From the NCBI RefSeq assembly GCF_946479975.1, contig NZ_CAMLIX010000001.1, forward strand, positions 1 to 64,000: a stretch of DNA of 64,000 nucleotides. The letters are read 5' to 3'. This DNA comes from an uncultured Flavobacterium sp. GTDB lineage: Bacteria; Bacteroidota; Bacteroidia; Flavobacteriales; Flavobacteriaceae. Positions 8,708 through 16,876 of the stretch are shown in pieces. The notes under the pieces were generated by a model, which was not told where the DNA came from, ran no database searches, and saw only the letters and a program-made list of their open reading frames with translations. Position numbers and translations under genes: made by a program. Every line of letters starts with the position of its first letter. Within the stretch, counting starts at the first letter, position 1.

Positions 8708-11700
8708 TTAAAAAGTTAATTGTACACCACCTGTAATTATTTTAAGGGGAGGCAGATAACCACTGTTCTTAAATTCAGGATCGCCATCTTCGTAGGAAGT
8801 AAAAGTCAGCAGGTTCTGTCCCTGAAGAGTAATGCTACATTGTATTTCCGGCAATCTCAAAGGAAGGTTATAGCTGACTGATACATTTTTAAGTCTGATG
8901 TAAGAGGCGTCCACAATACCTGCATCACTGGTGCTGTAGCGTGACTGGGCAGCTATAGCTGCTGAGTTGTAACCTGTGGTATAAACCTGATAAGCAGCAG
9001 TATCCCCCTGTTGTTGCCAGCTATTGACCATTCTTTCTGGTTGATTATACATAAGGCCCGGGATGCTGCCAAAACTCCTGTTGCGCTGTTTTACAAACTG
9101 AAAAAGAAAATCGATTCTCCAGTTTTTATAAGTCAGTTGATTTTGCAAACCCCCAAAATAATCAGGATTCAGATTTACAATCGTCTGTTTATCATCTGGA
9201 GATGACAGTAAACCATCTCCATTAACATCTGCAAACTGATAGATTCCTGTTAGAGGATCAACACCCAAATATTGGTATGACAATTGAATATTGAGCGGTT
9301 CGCCGATTCGGTATTTATCCTTATAGGTCGAGCTCTTCAAATTCGGAAAGCTAATAAGTTTGTTTTGGGAAATACTAAGGTTAAAATTGCTTGACCATTT
9401 AAAACTTTTTCGGGAAAAATTGACCGTACGCAGGGTAAACTCCAATCCTGTATTTTCTACAGTGGCATTCAGATTAGCCTGCAATTGTGTAAATCCTGTA
9501 GTCCCAGGCAATGGAATACCTACAAGCTGATTGGAGGAACGGTTTCGATACCAGGCTCCGGTTACAAATATTCGGTCTGCAAAAAATCCCAATTCCAAAG
9601 CCGCTTCCAGTTTTTTATTAACCTCCCATCCAAAATCAGGATTAAATAAACGCGAAGGCTGAAGCCCCGCGATACTCTGATAGTTAACACCCGACGAAGT
9701 GTATGTATCTAAAAACTGATAATCCCCAATCTGGTCATTACCAGTTGTTCCATAACTGGTGCGAAGTTTTCCAAAACTTAGCCACGAACTGTTTTTTAGG
9801 AAGCTTTCATTTGAGAACAGCCAAGCAGCTCCAACTGCACCAAAATCAGCAAACTGGTTGCCGGGACCAAAGCGGCTAGATCCATCCCGTCTTGCGGTCA
9901 GGTTTACAATATAGCGGTCTTGCCAGTTGTAATTAATTCTACCAAAAAATGCCTGATACTTATACAGGTTTTCATCGTTTACCTGTACGGATCGGGTAGT
10001 TGCCGAAGCGAGGTCATAGATAAGGCTGTTGGAGCTGAATCCGGTTCCGGACTGGATCAAACGTCCTGTATTCTGGTTTTGAAAAGTGCCTCCTAATAGA
10101 ATTCCAAATCTTCCGCCGCCAAATTCCTTTTCCCAGTTGACTTGGGGTTCAATAATCCATGAATTTCGTGTGGTGTTGTTTCGGTATAAAATGGAGTTTG
10201 CACTGGTATATCCGTACGAAGGGTTATAAATGGTAGAAGGGGTAATCCTTGTTTCTGTATGTTGTAGATCGGTGTAACCAAAACTGCTTTTTAATACCAA
10301 ATCTGGCAATATTTCGTAAGATAGAACTGTATTTGCAAGCAGATCTTTTGTTTTGGATAAATATTTAGCGTAAAGGTTTCGAAGGGGATTATCCCATGTT
10401 CCATTTTCCCAGTTTAGATTTCCGTCTGTACTATACAAGGCTGGAGCATTAGGGGCAAGGTTACGGGCTTCTGTAGTGAAGTCACCTGCGGGCTGGTCAT
10501 TGTTTTGTATTGTATAGCCAGCTGAGAACACCATACGAAATTTACCGTCCGTGGACTTATGATTAAGATTGAAATTTGAAGCACCTTTTTTGTAATTAAA
10601 AGTACCTGGAAATACTGTTGTCTCGCTATGGTAGTTCCCGCTAAAAAGGAACTGAGTATATTCGGATCCCCCACTAATACTTCCACGGAGATCATTCATG
10701 AGAGAGGTGCCACCAATGAGTTCCTTCTGCCAGTCGGTATATCGATTTTGATCCCATGTTCCGTTCACATCATAGGCATTGGCAGGATAGCTAGTTATTT
10801 TATCGTTTGCAAAGGCCTGACGTCGCATGGCCAGATATTGTTCCGTGTTCATGAGTTTCATGAATTTGGTTACCGTTCCGGCTCCATTGGAAGCATTGAT
10901 AGTGAATTTTGTTTTTCCCTCTTTCCCTTTTTTAGTGGTAATAAGAACTACTCCGTTAGCACCACGCGAGCCATAAATGGCAGTTGCATCGGCATCTTTT
11001 AAGATTTCGATACTTTCTATTGCATCGGGATTGATACTGTTTAAAGGACTTGTTGTAGTTGGAAAAATTGTTGAGGTCTGAGAATAGCCTATTGCATCGG
11101 ATGCATAGGGAACACCATCTATAATATAAAGAGGGGCATTCGCTTCTGGACGAATGCTGTTTTGTCCCCTTATCTGGATTTCAAATCCTCCGCCGGGTGT
11201 TCCTGTGGTTTGGGTGACATTAACTCCCGCCATACGCCCCTGCATGGTAGCAAGCACATTAGTGACAGGCTGTGTTTCGATATCCTTGGAGGTGATTCTA
11301 GCAATACTTCCTGTCCGTTCGCTTTCTTTTACGGAATAATATCCTGCATTAACCTTAACCTCTTGCAGAGTTGTGGTGTCATCAGATAGTACAATGTTTA
11401 CAACTGAGCGTCCCTGAATGGGAACCAGCGCAGTTTTAAAGCCTATATAAGATACTACCAGAGTGTCATAGGGAGAGGAATAAAGTGTAAACTGACCGCT
11501 GTAATCTGAAATTACGGCATTGTTTTTTTTGTTTTTAATAGCAATGGTTACGCCGGGCAGGGGATTAGTACCGTCTGTTACAGTGCCCTGAACCTTATGT
11601 TGTTGAGATAATAAATTGCCTTGCCGGGAGTCATTTTTGGCAGACATTGGTGAAAAAGGCAGGATAAAACCTAGAAAAATTAGGCAATAGTGAGCTCTTC

Positions 11701-11728
11701 CACCCTTTGGGAATGAAAAAATATTCAT
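8708..11728 (-). CDS. SusC/RagA family TonB-dependent outer-membrane transporter
   Basis: 1006 aa. A signal peptide (HYCLIFLGFILPFSPMSA) is followed by the carboxypeptidase-like regulatory domain typical of SusC proteins (VQGTVTDGTNPLPGVTIAI ... VVSYIGFKT), the plug (GRMAGVNVTQTTGTPGGG, then LYIIDGVPY and IESIEILKDADATAIYGSRG) and a 22-strand barrel ending in QLTF with the terminal aromatic. There is no N-terminal secretin/TonB short domain, so no direct sigma/anti-sigma signalling input. First gene of the operon; a stem-loop lies 43-79 bp upstream. Imports a ligand with SusD, energised by TonB. Confidence 0.95.
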   Translation of the reverse strand: MNIFSFPKGGRAHYCLIFLGFILPFSPMSAKNDSRQGNLLSQQHKVQGTVTDGTNPLPGVTIAIKNKKNNAVISDYSGQFTLYSSPYDTLVVSYIGFKTALVPIQGRSVVNIVLSDDTTTLQEVKVNAGYYSVKESERTGSIARITSKDIETQPVTNVLATMQGRMAGVNVTQTTGTPGGGFEIQIRGQNSIRPEANAPLYIIDGVPYASDAIGYSQTSTIFPTTTSPLNSINPDAIESIEILKDADATAIYGSRGANGVVLITTKKGKEGKTKFTINASNGAGTVTKFMKLMNTEQYLAMRRQAFANDKITSYPANAYDVNGTWDQNRYTDWQKELIGGTSLMNDLRGSISGGSEYTQFLFSGNYHSETTVFPGTFNYKKGASNFNLNHKSTDGKFRMVFSAGYTIQNNDQPAGDFTTEARNLAPNAPALYSTDGNLNWENGTWDNPLRNLYAKYLSKTKDLLANTVLSYEILPDLVLKSSFGYTDLQHTETRITPSTIYNPSYGYTSANSILYRNNTTRNSWIIEPQVNWEKEFGGGRFGILLGGTFQNQNTGRLIQSGTGFSSNSLIYDLASATTRSVQVNDENLYKYQAFFGRINYNWQDRYIVNLTARRDGSSRFGPGNQFADFGAVGAAWLFSNESFLKNSSWLSFGKLRTSYGTTGNDQIGDYQFLDTYTSSGVNYQSIAGLQPSRLFNPDFGWEVNKKLEAALELGFFADRIFVTGAWYRNRSSNQLVGIPLPGTTGFTQLQANLNATVENTGLEFTLRTVNFSRKSFKWSSNFNLSISQNKLISFPNLKSSTYKDKYRIGEPLNIQLSYQYLGVDPLTGIYQFADVNGDGLLSSPDDKQTIVNLNPDYFGGLQNQLTYKNWRIDFLFQFVKQRNRSFGSIPGLMYNQPERMVNSWQQQGDTAAYQVYTTGYNSAAIAAQSRYSTSDAGIVDASYIRLKNVSVSYNLPLRLPEIQCSITLQGQNLLTFTSYEDGDPEFKNSGYLPPLKIITGGVQLTF

Positions 11729-11770
11729 AATTTTGGTTTGGTTAAATGAAACTTTGGTTTTATTAGCTGT

Positions 11771-11816
11771 GGCCCTCTAGTCAACAGCCAAGAAGAGTTA
11801 GAGGGCCTTTTATTTT
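11771..11816 (+). terminator. terminator-like hairpin on the plus strand upstream of susC
   Basis: A 9-bp perfect stem GGCCCTCTA / TAGAGGGCC (11771-11779, 11799-11807) is followed on the plus strand by TTTTATTTTAT. On the plus strand there is no recognisable gene upstream, because susC runs the other way. It would terminate a transcript that starts inside or antisense to the susC 5' region, or fold in the susC leader when read on the minus strand. Confidence 0.5.
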
Positions 11817-12355
11817 ATCTTGAAGTAAAATTGAACTTTCAATTTTGGCTTCAAGTAGTTTATTCCATACGCATTTTAGTTTAGAGGTAAATGTTTGGCA
11901 AGGCACACTGCCGTTTCCTTAGTTGCAGCCTAGTAAGAGTGTATATTTTAAATCAAATTTAAAAGAACCTATCAGATTTTATTTGATAGCTAGCAAATGT
12001 GATGAAACGGTTCATTGTAAAATTTTTAGAAAACATTTTAAACTTTCAGTTGTGAAATAGAAATAAAGGATATACTTTTAAAGTGCGAGTTTAAAGATTT
12101 TATCTGATCATTCTAAGCATAAACGAGAGAGTAGTTATGGAGGTCTAATTACTGCAATTTATAGTTTTCTGTAGTATAGCTATTATTAAGATGGCTTACA
12201 AAATCGTGTCTCTTACGAAAGCAAACTAAATGATGTAGATCTCCACTGTGTTTTAATGGGGAAACAAAAAAGTTGACCATGATTAAGGGGGTCTGACAAT
12301 AAAGGGTTTTAAGTAATTCGTTCTCATCAATTATTTATTTTATGATAGTTGAACG
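11817..12355. other. AT-rich intergenic region upstream of susC
   Basis: About 540 bp without a convincing ORF on either strand. It presumably holds the susC promoter and the junction between the SusCD locus and the defence/RiPP region. No tRNA, repeat array or transposase remnant was seen. Confidence 0.5.
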
Positions 12356-12517
12356 ATGTCTTTCAGAAAAGTAATGAAGAGAAACAATAAGGCGAACTTC
12401 AAAACTTTGAAAAGAGGTACCGCTAAGAACCCTACAATCGAAATTGTAGTCCACAAAGATTTACATGAAGCTCGCCCTATTAGATATTATACAAAAATAG
12501 TAAAATCTAATAGATAG
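12356..12517 (+). CDS. possible small basic protein (53 aa)
   Basis: ATG at 12356, stop TAG at 12515-12517. The product is very basic at its start (SFRKVMKRNNKANFKTLKR) followed by a strand-like IEIVVHK and ends RYYTKIVKSNR. Codon use looks reasonable for this DNA, but length and lack of recognisable homology keep confidence low. It lies 170 bp before the XRE regulator gene. Confidence 0.25.
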   Translation: MSFRKVMKRNNKANFKTLKRGTAKNPTIEIVVHKDLHEARPIRYYTKIVKSNR

Positions 12518-12640
12518 TGGCGAACTCATATCTTCTCATGTGGAATTTTTAGCGGTTTTCTTTCATGAGAGACATCATCAATCAAGTCTTATTAGACTTA
12601 ATTAAAATTAAATGTCGCAAAATTATAAATACAAATGTAT

Positions 12641-12669
12641 AAAAGTTTTACGTTAAACGCAAAACTTTT
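12641..12669. promoter_or_regulatory. 29-bp near-perfect palindrome, candidate operator
   Basis: Arms AAAAGTTTT (12641-12649) and AAAACTTTT (12661-12669) flank CGTT/AACG-like inner arms; by hand count 26 of 29 positions are self-complementary. It ends 17 bp before the ATG of the XRE regulator, the position expected for an autoregulatory operator. There is no T-run that would make it a plain terminator. Confidence 0.5.
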
Positions 12670-12686
12670 TGATAAAATTTTTAAGA

Positions 12687-12950
12687 ATGAAATTAAATAG
12701 ATTAAAAAAAGTCTTTGACGATCAGAAAATTAAGAACCGAGTAATTGCTATATATTTAGGAAAATCAGAATCTACTATATCTTTATGGCGTAACAATAAA
12801 AGGCAACCAAACCTTGAGGAGTTTTATCAAATAGCGAAACTTTTACGTATTAGCATACATAGTTTGATAGAGCCTACTAATTGGAAAGATGAAACGTCAG
12901 AAACTTATGAAGAGTTTGCTAAGAAGTATGTAGGTAAAAAAAATAATTAG
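12687..12950 (+). CDS. small XRE-family helix-turn-helix regulator
   Basis: 87 aa from ATG 12687; a TTG reading would begin at 12669 inside the palindrome. The HTH_3-type domain is clear: KNRVIAIYLGKSESTISLWR (helices 2-3, with the SxSTISxWRNNKRQP signature) then LEEFYQIAKLLRIS. The 25-residue tail is charged. It is 260 bp upstream of ptuA on the same strand, so it may control the Septu pair or itself. Comparable small XRE regulators control many mobile and defence modules. Confidence 0.85.
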   Translation: MKLNRLKKVFDDQKIKNRVIAIYLGKSESTISLWRNNKRQPNLEEFYQIAKLLRISIHSLIEPTNWKDETSETYEEFAKKYVGKKNN

Positions 12951-13209
12951 TCAAGTTATATATGTTGTTTCCGTAAATCCTACAGAATTGGTACAGTAAT
13001 AAATTTTATAGCTATAATAATTACGAGTATAATTGAATATTTTAGAAAACAAGCTAATCCGAATAATGGCTTAAACCTGGTGTAGACCTATATTTGAATT
13101 AAATTTGCGTGACAGAATTAATCCAATTATTGGTAGGCAGTAAATATGTAGAATTAATCAGATAGTAATTAAAATATTTATTTTTTTTATTTTCAATAAA
13201 AATTAAAAA

Positions 13210-14745
13210 ATGCCACAGCAAGAAACAAAGGACAAAAGATCATTACCAATGTATTTTACATCATTAAAAATTAAGAATGTGAAGTCATTTGGAGAAAATG
13301 AACAAACTTTAAGTTTATTAAATAATGACGGTAGTATAGCGCAATGGACTCTTATTTTGGGGGATAATGGGGTCGGTAAAACTACATTGTTAAAATGTTT
13401 AGCATGGATGGTTCCTGTTCCGGCACCACCTAAGCACGAATACACTGAACAACTAAGAATTGCTAAATTATTGCACGACGAAAAGTATGAGATTGAAAAA
13501 ATATCAAAGATTACTGGTATTTCGAAAGAGGAAATATTGAATCCTTCAGAGCTATCAGTTAAAATTAAGCCGGCAATGGATGATTTAAGTTATGATGTGG
13601 AGGTTTACAATAAGATATTACGCAAAGGTGAGAATATTAAAACCCAGCTTTTTGCATCATTTTCAAATGGATATCAATTAAATCAAATACCCGCAGAAGT
13701 ACTTTCTATTTCAATGGATTTTGAACGAATTAGTGGTAAATTGGAGGTTGTAGAGCCAGGTTCATCAGAAATATTAGAATTTAACACACCCAATCTTTTT
13801 GCATATGGAGCTAGTCGACATTTAGTGCATAAAAATTTTGAGAAACGAGAATTGACAGATCCGACATTTAATTTGCTATCTGATTTTGGAGAATTATATG
13901 ATCCTGAGCAGGTTTTGGCATATTTAGATTATGCTGCAATTAAAGAAGAGCTAGAAAATAAAAAAGTAAAAAATCCAAAAGACAAGAAATTTTCATCTAA
14001 AAAATTACTTGACACGTTAAAAAAATTGCTTGCAGATCTTTTGCCTGATGTCAAAAATGCAAAATCAATAATTATAAATCCACCTATTAATAAAGATGGA
14101 TTAAAGAATGAAAAAATCGTTGAAATTCAAACTGATCATGGACTTATATCGCTATTTAATATAAGTTTAGGCTATCAGACAATGCTTTCTTGGGCAGTTG
14201 ATTTAGCTATTAGAATGTTATGGCTCAATCCTGATAGTTTAAATCCTTTACATGAACCCGCTGTCGTTATAATAGATGAAATTGATTTGCATTTGCATCC
14301 TGTTTGGCAGAGAAGTTTGAAAAGCTTTTTAATCAACCATTTTCCAAAGACACAATTTATTTGTACAGCACATAGTCCATTTATGGCACAATCAGCTGAA
14401 CTAGAAAATTTATGTGTTGTAAGTAGGAGAGGTGCAGAAATTGTAATTGAAAACGATCCATACGTGGTTAAGGGATGGAGGATTGGACAAATTGCAACAA
14501 GCGAATTATTTGGATTACAAAGCGAGAGAAGTTTCGAAATAGAAAAGGATTTAAATGATAGGCGCGACATTTTAGATAAAGATGTTCAGTCACAGTCTGA
14601 CAAATCTAGATTGTCAGAGTTAAATAATGAACTTTCTAGTATTCCAGTGATTGAAAATGAAGAAGACCAAAAAATTATAGATCAAATTAGAAATGCTGCT
14701 AAATTATTAAAAGAAAAAGGTATGATAAATGATTCAGATAATTAA
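13210..14745 (+). CDS. ptuA: Septu system ATPase PtuA-like (AAA/SMC-type)
   Basis: 511 aa. An ATP-binding domain of the ABC/SMC-like AAA_21 group: beta-strand start YFTSLKIKNVKSFG, Walker A GDNGVGKTT (about residue 56), signature-like LGYQTMLSWAVDLA, Walker B AVVIIDEIDLHLHP and switch histidine in FICTAHSPFMAQ. A coiled, charged middle region and C-terminal tail (residues 430-511) complete it. It overlaps the HNH gene by 17 bp. An AAA_21 ATPase coupled to a TIGR02646-like HNH protein is the known Septu (PtuA-PtuB) anti-phage arrangement. A start at MYFTSLK (13249) is equally plausible. A retron-type accessory pair was considered, but no reverse transcriptase is nearby. Confidence 0.8.
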   Translation: MPQQETKDKRSLPMYFTSLKIKNVKSFGENEQTLSLLNNDGSIAQWTLILGDNGVGKTTLLKCLAWMVPVPAPPKHEYTEQLRIAKLLHDEKYEIEKISKITGISKEEILNPSELSVKIKPAMDDLSYDVEVYNKILRKGENIKTQLFASFSNGYQLNQIPAEVLSISMDFERISGKLEVVEPGSSEILEFNTPNLFAYGASRHLVHKNFEKRELTDPTFNLLSDFGELYDPEQVLAYLDYAAIKEELENKKVKNPKDKKFSSKKLLDTLKKLLADLLPDVKNAKSIIINPPINKDGLKNEKIVEIQTDHGLISLFNISLGYQTMLSWAVDLAIRMLWLNPDSLNPLHEPAVVIIDEIDLHLHPVWQRSLKSFLINHFPKTQFICTAHSPFMAQSAELENLCVVSRRGAEIVIENDPYVVKGWRIGQIATSELFGLQSERSFEIEKDLNDRRDILDKDVQSQSDKSRLSELNNELSSIPVIENEEDQKIIDQIRNAAKLLKEKGMINDSDN

Positions 14746-15490
14746 AGGAGCAGCGCCTGCATCACTTGTTGTGGCCGGAACTGCACTCCATAATGCTATG
14801 AAAGTTGATTATTTAATACATACAAGGGATTATAGAAAAGGTAGTAGAACTTTTAGTTTTACAGATGCATATAAGTCCGAAGATGTTAAAAAAGAACTTA
14901 AAGATATTCAACATAATAAATGTTGTTTTTGTGAAGCAAAGTTCGTTAATGATTTTTTTCATGTCGAACATTTTCGGCCAAAGGGCAGAGTAGACAAATG
15001 GCCAAGAGGTGCTTTCTCGTACCCAGGTTATTACTGGCTTGCGTATGAATGGACAAATCTTTTTCTTGCAAAAGGAAAAACAAACACAAGTTATAAGCGC
15101 AATTTTTTTCCTTTATCAGGAAATATAACTCGTAACAGGAGTCATCTTGAAAATAAAGTAGAAAGCTCTGTACTAATCGACCCCGGAACGGAAGATCCAC
15201 GACTTCATATAAGGTTTGTAAATGAAGAAATATCAGGAGTCACTAAGCGTGGCCTTAAAAATATCAAGCTATTAGATTTACGGAATCCTGAGATTGATGA
15301 AGCTAGACGTACTAAATATGTTATTTTAAACGCATTGAAATCTTCAATCGATTTACTAGTTGACGAGGGTGTCAATATTACAACTCCTGCCGTTCAGGAT
15401 ATGATTCAACCTTTGAGGGATGCTATTAAACCACAGGCAGAATTTAGTTCGATGGCAATAGATTTGTTATTAGGGTGGCCCCATCTATAG
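14729..15490 (+). CDS. ptuB: Septu system HNH nuclease PtuB-like (TIGR02646-type)
   Basis: 253 aa. The nuclease core is visible: CCFCE zinc knuckle (about 60-64), then VEHFRPKG with the HNH-type histidine, YYWLAYEWTNLFL, FFPLSG and LIDPGTEDPRLHIRF, which together are the TIGR02646 pattern. Unusual: the second Cys-x-x-Cys knuckle usual after NLxxA is absent (AKGKTN here), although the asparagine is kept, so metal binding may differ. It overlaps ptuA by 17 bp (translational coupling) and its 3' end overlaps the convergent HExxH gene by 47 bp. Role: the nuclease effector of the Septu complex. Confidence 0.8.
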   Translation: MIQIIKGAAPASLVVAGTALHNAMKVDYLIHTRDYRKGSRTFSFTDAYKSEDVKKELKDIQHNKCCFCEAKFVNDFFHVEHFRPKGRVDKWPRGAFSYPGYYWLAYEWTNLFLAKGKTNTSYKRNFFPLSGNITRNRSHLENKVESSVLIDPGTEDPRLHIRFVNEEISGVTKRGLKNIKLLDLRNPEIDEARRTKYVILNALKSSIDLLVDEGVNITTPAVQDMIQPLRDAIKPQAEFSSMAIDLLLGWPHL

Positions 15491-16286
15491 TTAGATCGTC
15501 ACATTTAACAAAATCCTTTAATTGGAATAAATCTTTTTTTATTTGGTTAATTCGTAATTGAATGTATTTTTTTTCTGACATGTTAGTTTTAATTATATGT
15601 TCAAAAAAATCTAATAAAGCTTTAAAAACAAATAGTCCATGTAGTACTCCTCGAGCAGGTCTTGGTTCATCTCGCCAAGGAGAAAAATAAACACCTCTTG
15701 CGTTTGGTATAATTAAGGGTACTATATTCTCAATTAGAGTTAGTTTAAGATGCATGGCTTCGTGCAAGATAGATTCTGCAACACGTAAATCAGATACAAT
15801 TGAAGTCTCATCGCAAACAGAAAAGAATATAGAAAAGGGAATTTCAGGATGGCTATAACTTGTATCTGTATCTGAGTATTCAGCTTTAATTAATTGTACG
15901 GACTTTACAATCTTCGAAATAAAACTTTGTATCGGCTCAATTTTTTGAAATACCTCTAGTGCTGTGATAATTTTATTAAATTCATTCTCAGGCTTATCAG
16001 TACTAATTTCAATTGGTTCTATACCATGTTTTTTATAAAATCCTTTTAAATCATCAGATGGTACTGCAATTTTAATATCATAATTACTGTCAGACAATGG
16101 TAGATTGGTTTCAGTAACTTTTTTATCCTTGATAACACATTCGGCAATAGTGTATGTATTTGGAGTTATCTGAGATTGTAAAGCTAATTCTTTCCATTTA
16201 TGTTCAACAAGCAATTGCGTAACCTCATTTTCCCACAGCGGTAAAGGCTGCTTAAGATAATCTTGTATAATTGTTTGTATATCCAA
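15444..16286 (-). CDS. HExxH-motif 2OG-dependent peptide beta-hydroxylase-like enzyme
   Basis: 280 aa, soluble. Shows ESILHEAMHLK (H175, E176, H179) and a second conserved block YFSPWRDEPRPARGVLHG (about 200-217). This pairing is the hallmark of the HEXXH-motif putative peptide-modification family, members of which are reported as 2-oxoglutarate-dependent peptide beta-hydroxylases acting on radical SAM cyclophane peptides. It starts 2 bp after the preceding oxygenase gene in a minus-strand operon with a radical SAM enzyme and a short precursor. Alternative: a plain metalloprotease, less likely given the WRDEPRP block and context. The last 47 bp overlap the convergent ptuB. Confidence 0.8.
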   Translation of the reverse strand: MDIQTIIQDYLKQPLPLWENEVTQLLVEHKWKELALQSQITPNTYTIAECVIKDKKVTETNLPLSDSNYDIKIAVPSDDLKGFYKKHGIEPIEISTDKPENEFNKIITALEVFQKIEPIQSFISKIVKSVQLIKAEYSDTDTSYSHPEIPFSIFFSVCDETSIVSDLRVAESILHEAMHLKLTLIENIVPLIIPNARGVYFSPWRDEPRPARGVLHGLFVFKALLDFFEHIIKTNMSEKKYIQLRINQIKKDLFQLKDFVKCDDLTIDGATLITNLLPSN

Positions 16287-16288
16287 TT

Positions 16289-16876
16289 TTATAGATGTTT
16301 AAAGGTATAAACGATTGTGAACCTTTTAAAATCATAAATTTTAGAAACAGCATGATGTGATTTCCTTGAGATTTCAAATCCAAAAGCAGAATTATTAATA
16401 GGACTAACTACTTTTGCCATATCTTTTGAATCAGATGAGTTAAACAGAAGTAAATAACCTCCATGTTCTTCTTTCCAGTCCGGATTAATATGAAGTACTA
16501 GTCTGTGAGTTTCTTCGTCATTAATAAAATCATTATGTACACCAATATGTTGAGAGTTTACTAATTTATGCGCTACCACATCAACAAGCTTAAATCCTTT
16601 TGCGTCAAATGAATTAGTAAATTGATTTTCAATAGTATTTAAAAAATCTCGTTCAATTAAGCATTTTAAATCTTCAGGCAGTTTTACATTCAATAAACTA
16701 AATTCATACTGTTCATAAAAATCTGTTTCAACTAGATTCCATTCTGCTGTTGATTGAAACCAATCATATATTTTTACTTCCAATTGATTATTAAGAACTG
16801 ATGTTGCAGAAAAATGTGGAAACGGTATGTCTTGAGCTACTGCTGAAGAAAGATTTAAATTTTCTTGATTATACAT
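16289..16876 (-). CDS. HxD-type 2-oxoglutarate/Fe(II) oxygenase (prolyl-hydroxylase-like)
   Basis: 195 aa from ATG 16876, overlapping the radical SAM gene by 8 bp; a start at 16906 would overlap more. The jelly-roll facial triad is visible: H114 and D116 in GVHNDF, and a distal histidine at 174/175 in RKSHHAVS, followed by R185 in KRFTIVYTF as the probable 2OG carboxylate contact. The stretch RLVLHINPDW...GGYLLLF is characteristic of the P4H/2OG-FeII_Oxy_3 group. Context indicates a hydroxylase of the encoded peptide, giving this operon two unrelated 2OG-type hydroxylases. The residue modified is unknown. Confidence 0.85.
   Translation of the reverse strand: MYNQENLNLSSAVAQDIPFPHFSATSVLNNQLEVKIYDWFQSTAEWNLVETDFYEQYEFSLLNVKLPEDLKCLIERDFLNTIENQFTNSFDAKGFKLVDVVAHKLVNSQHIGVHNDFINDEETHRLVLHINPDWKEEHGGYLLLFNSSDSKDMAKVVSPINNSAFGFEISRKSHHAVSKIYDFKRFTIVYTFKHL

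Noticed and set aside
12641..12669. Palindrome as an intrinsic terminator
   Set aside because: The stem is AT-rich and the downstream T-stretch is short; its place before a regulator start fits an operator better.
13210..15490. Retron with ATPase and HNH effectors
   Set aside because: No reverse transcriptase gene or msr/msd-like structure was found near the pair.
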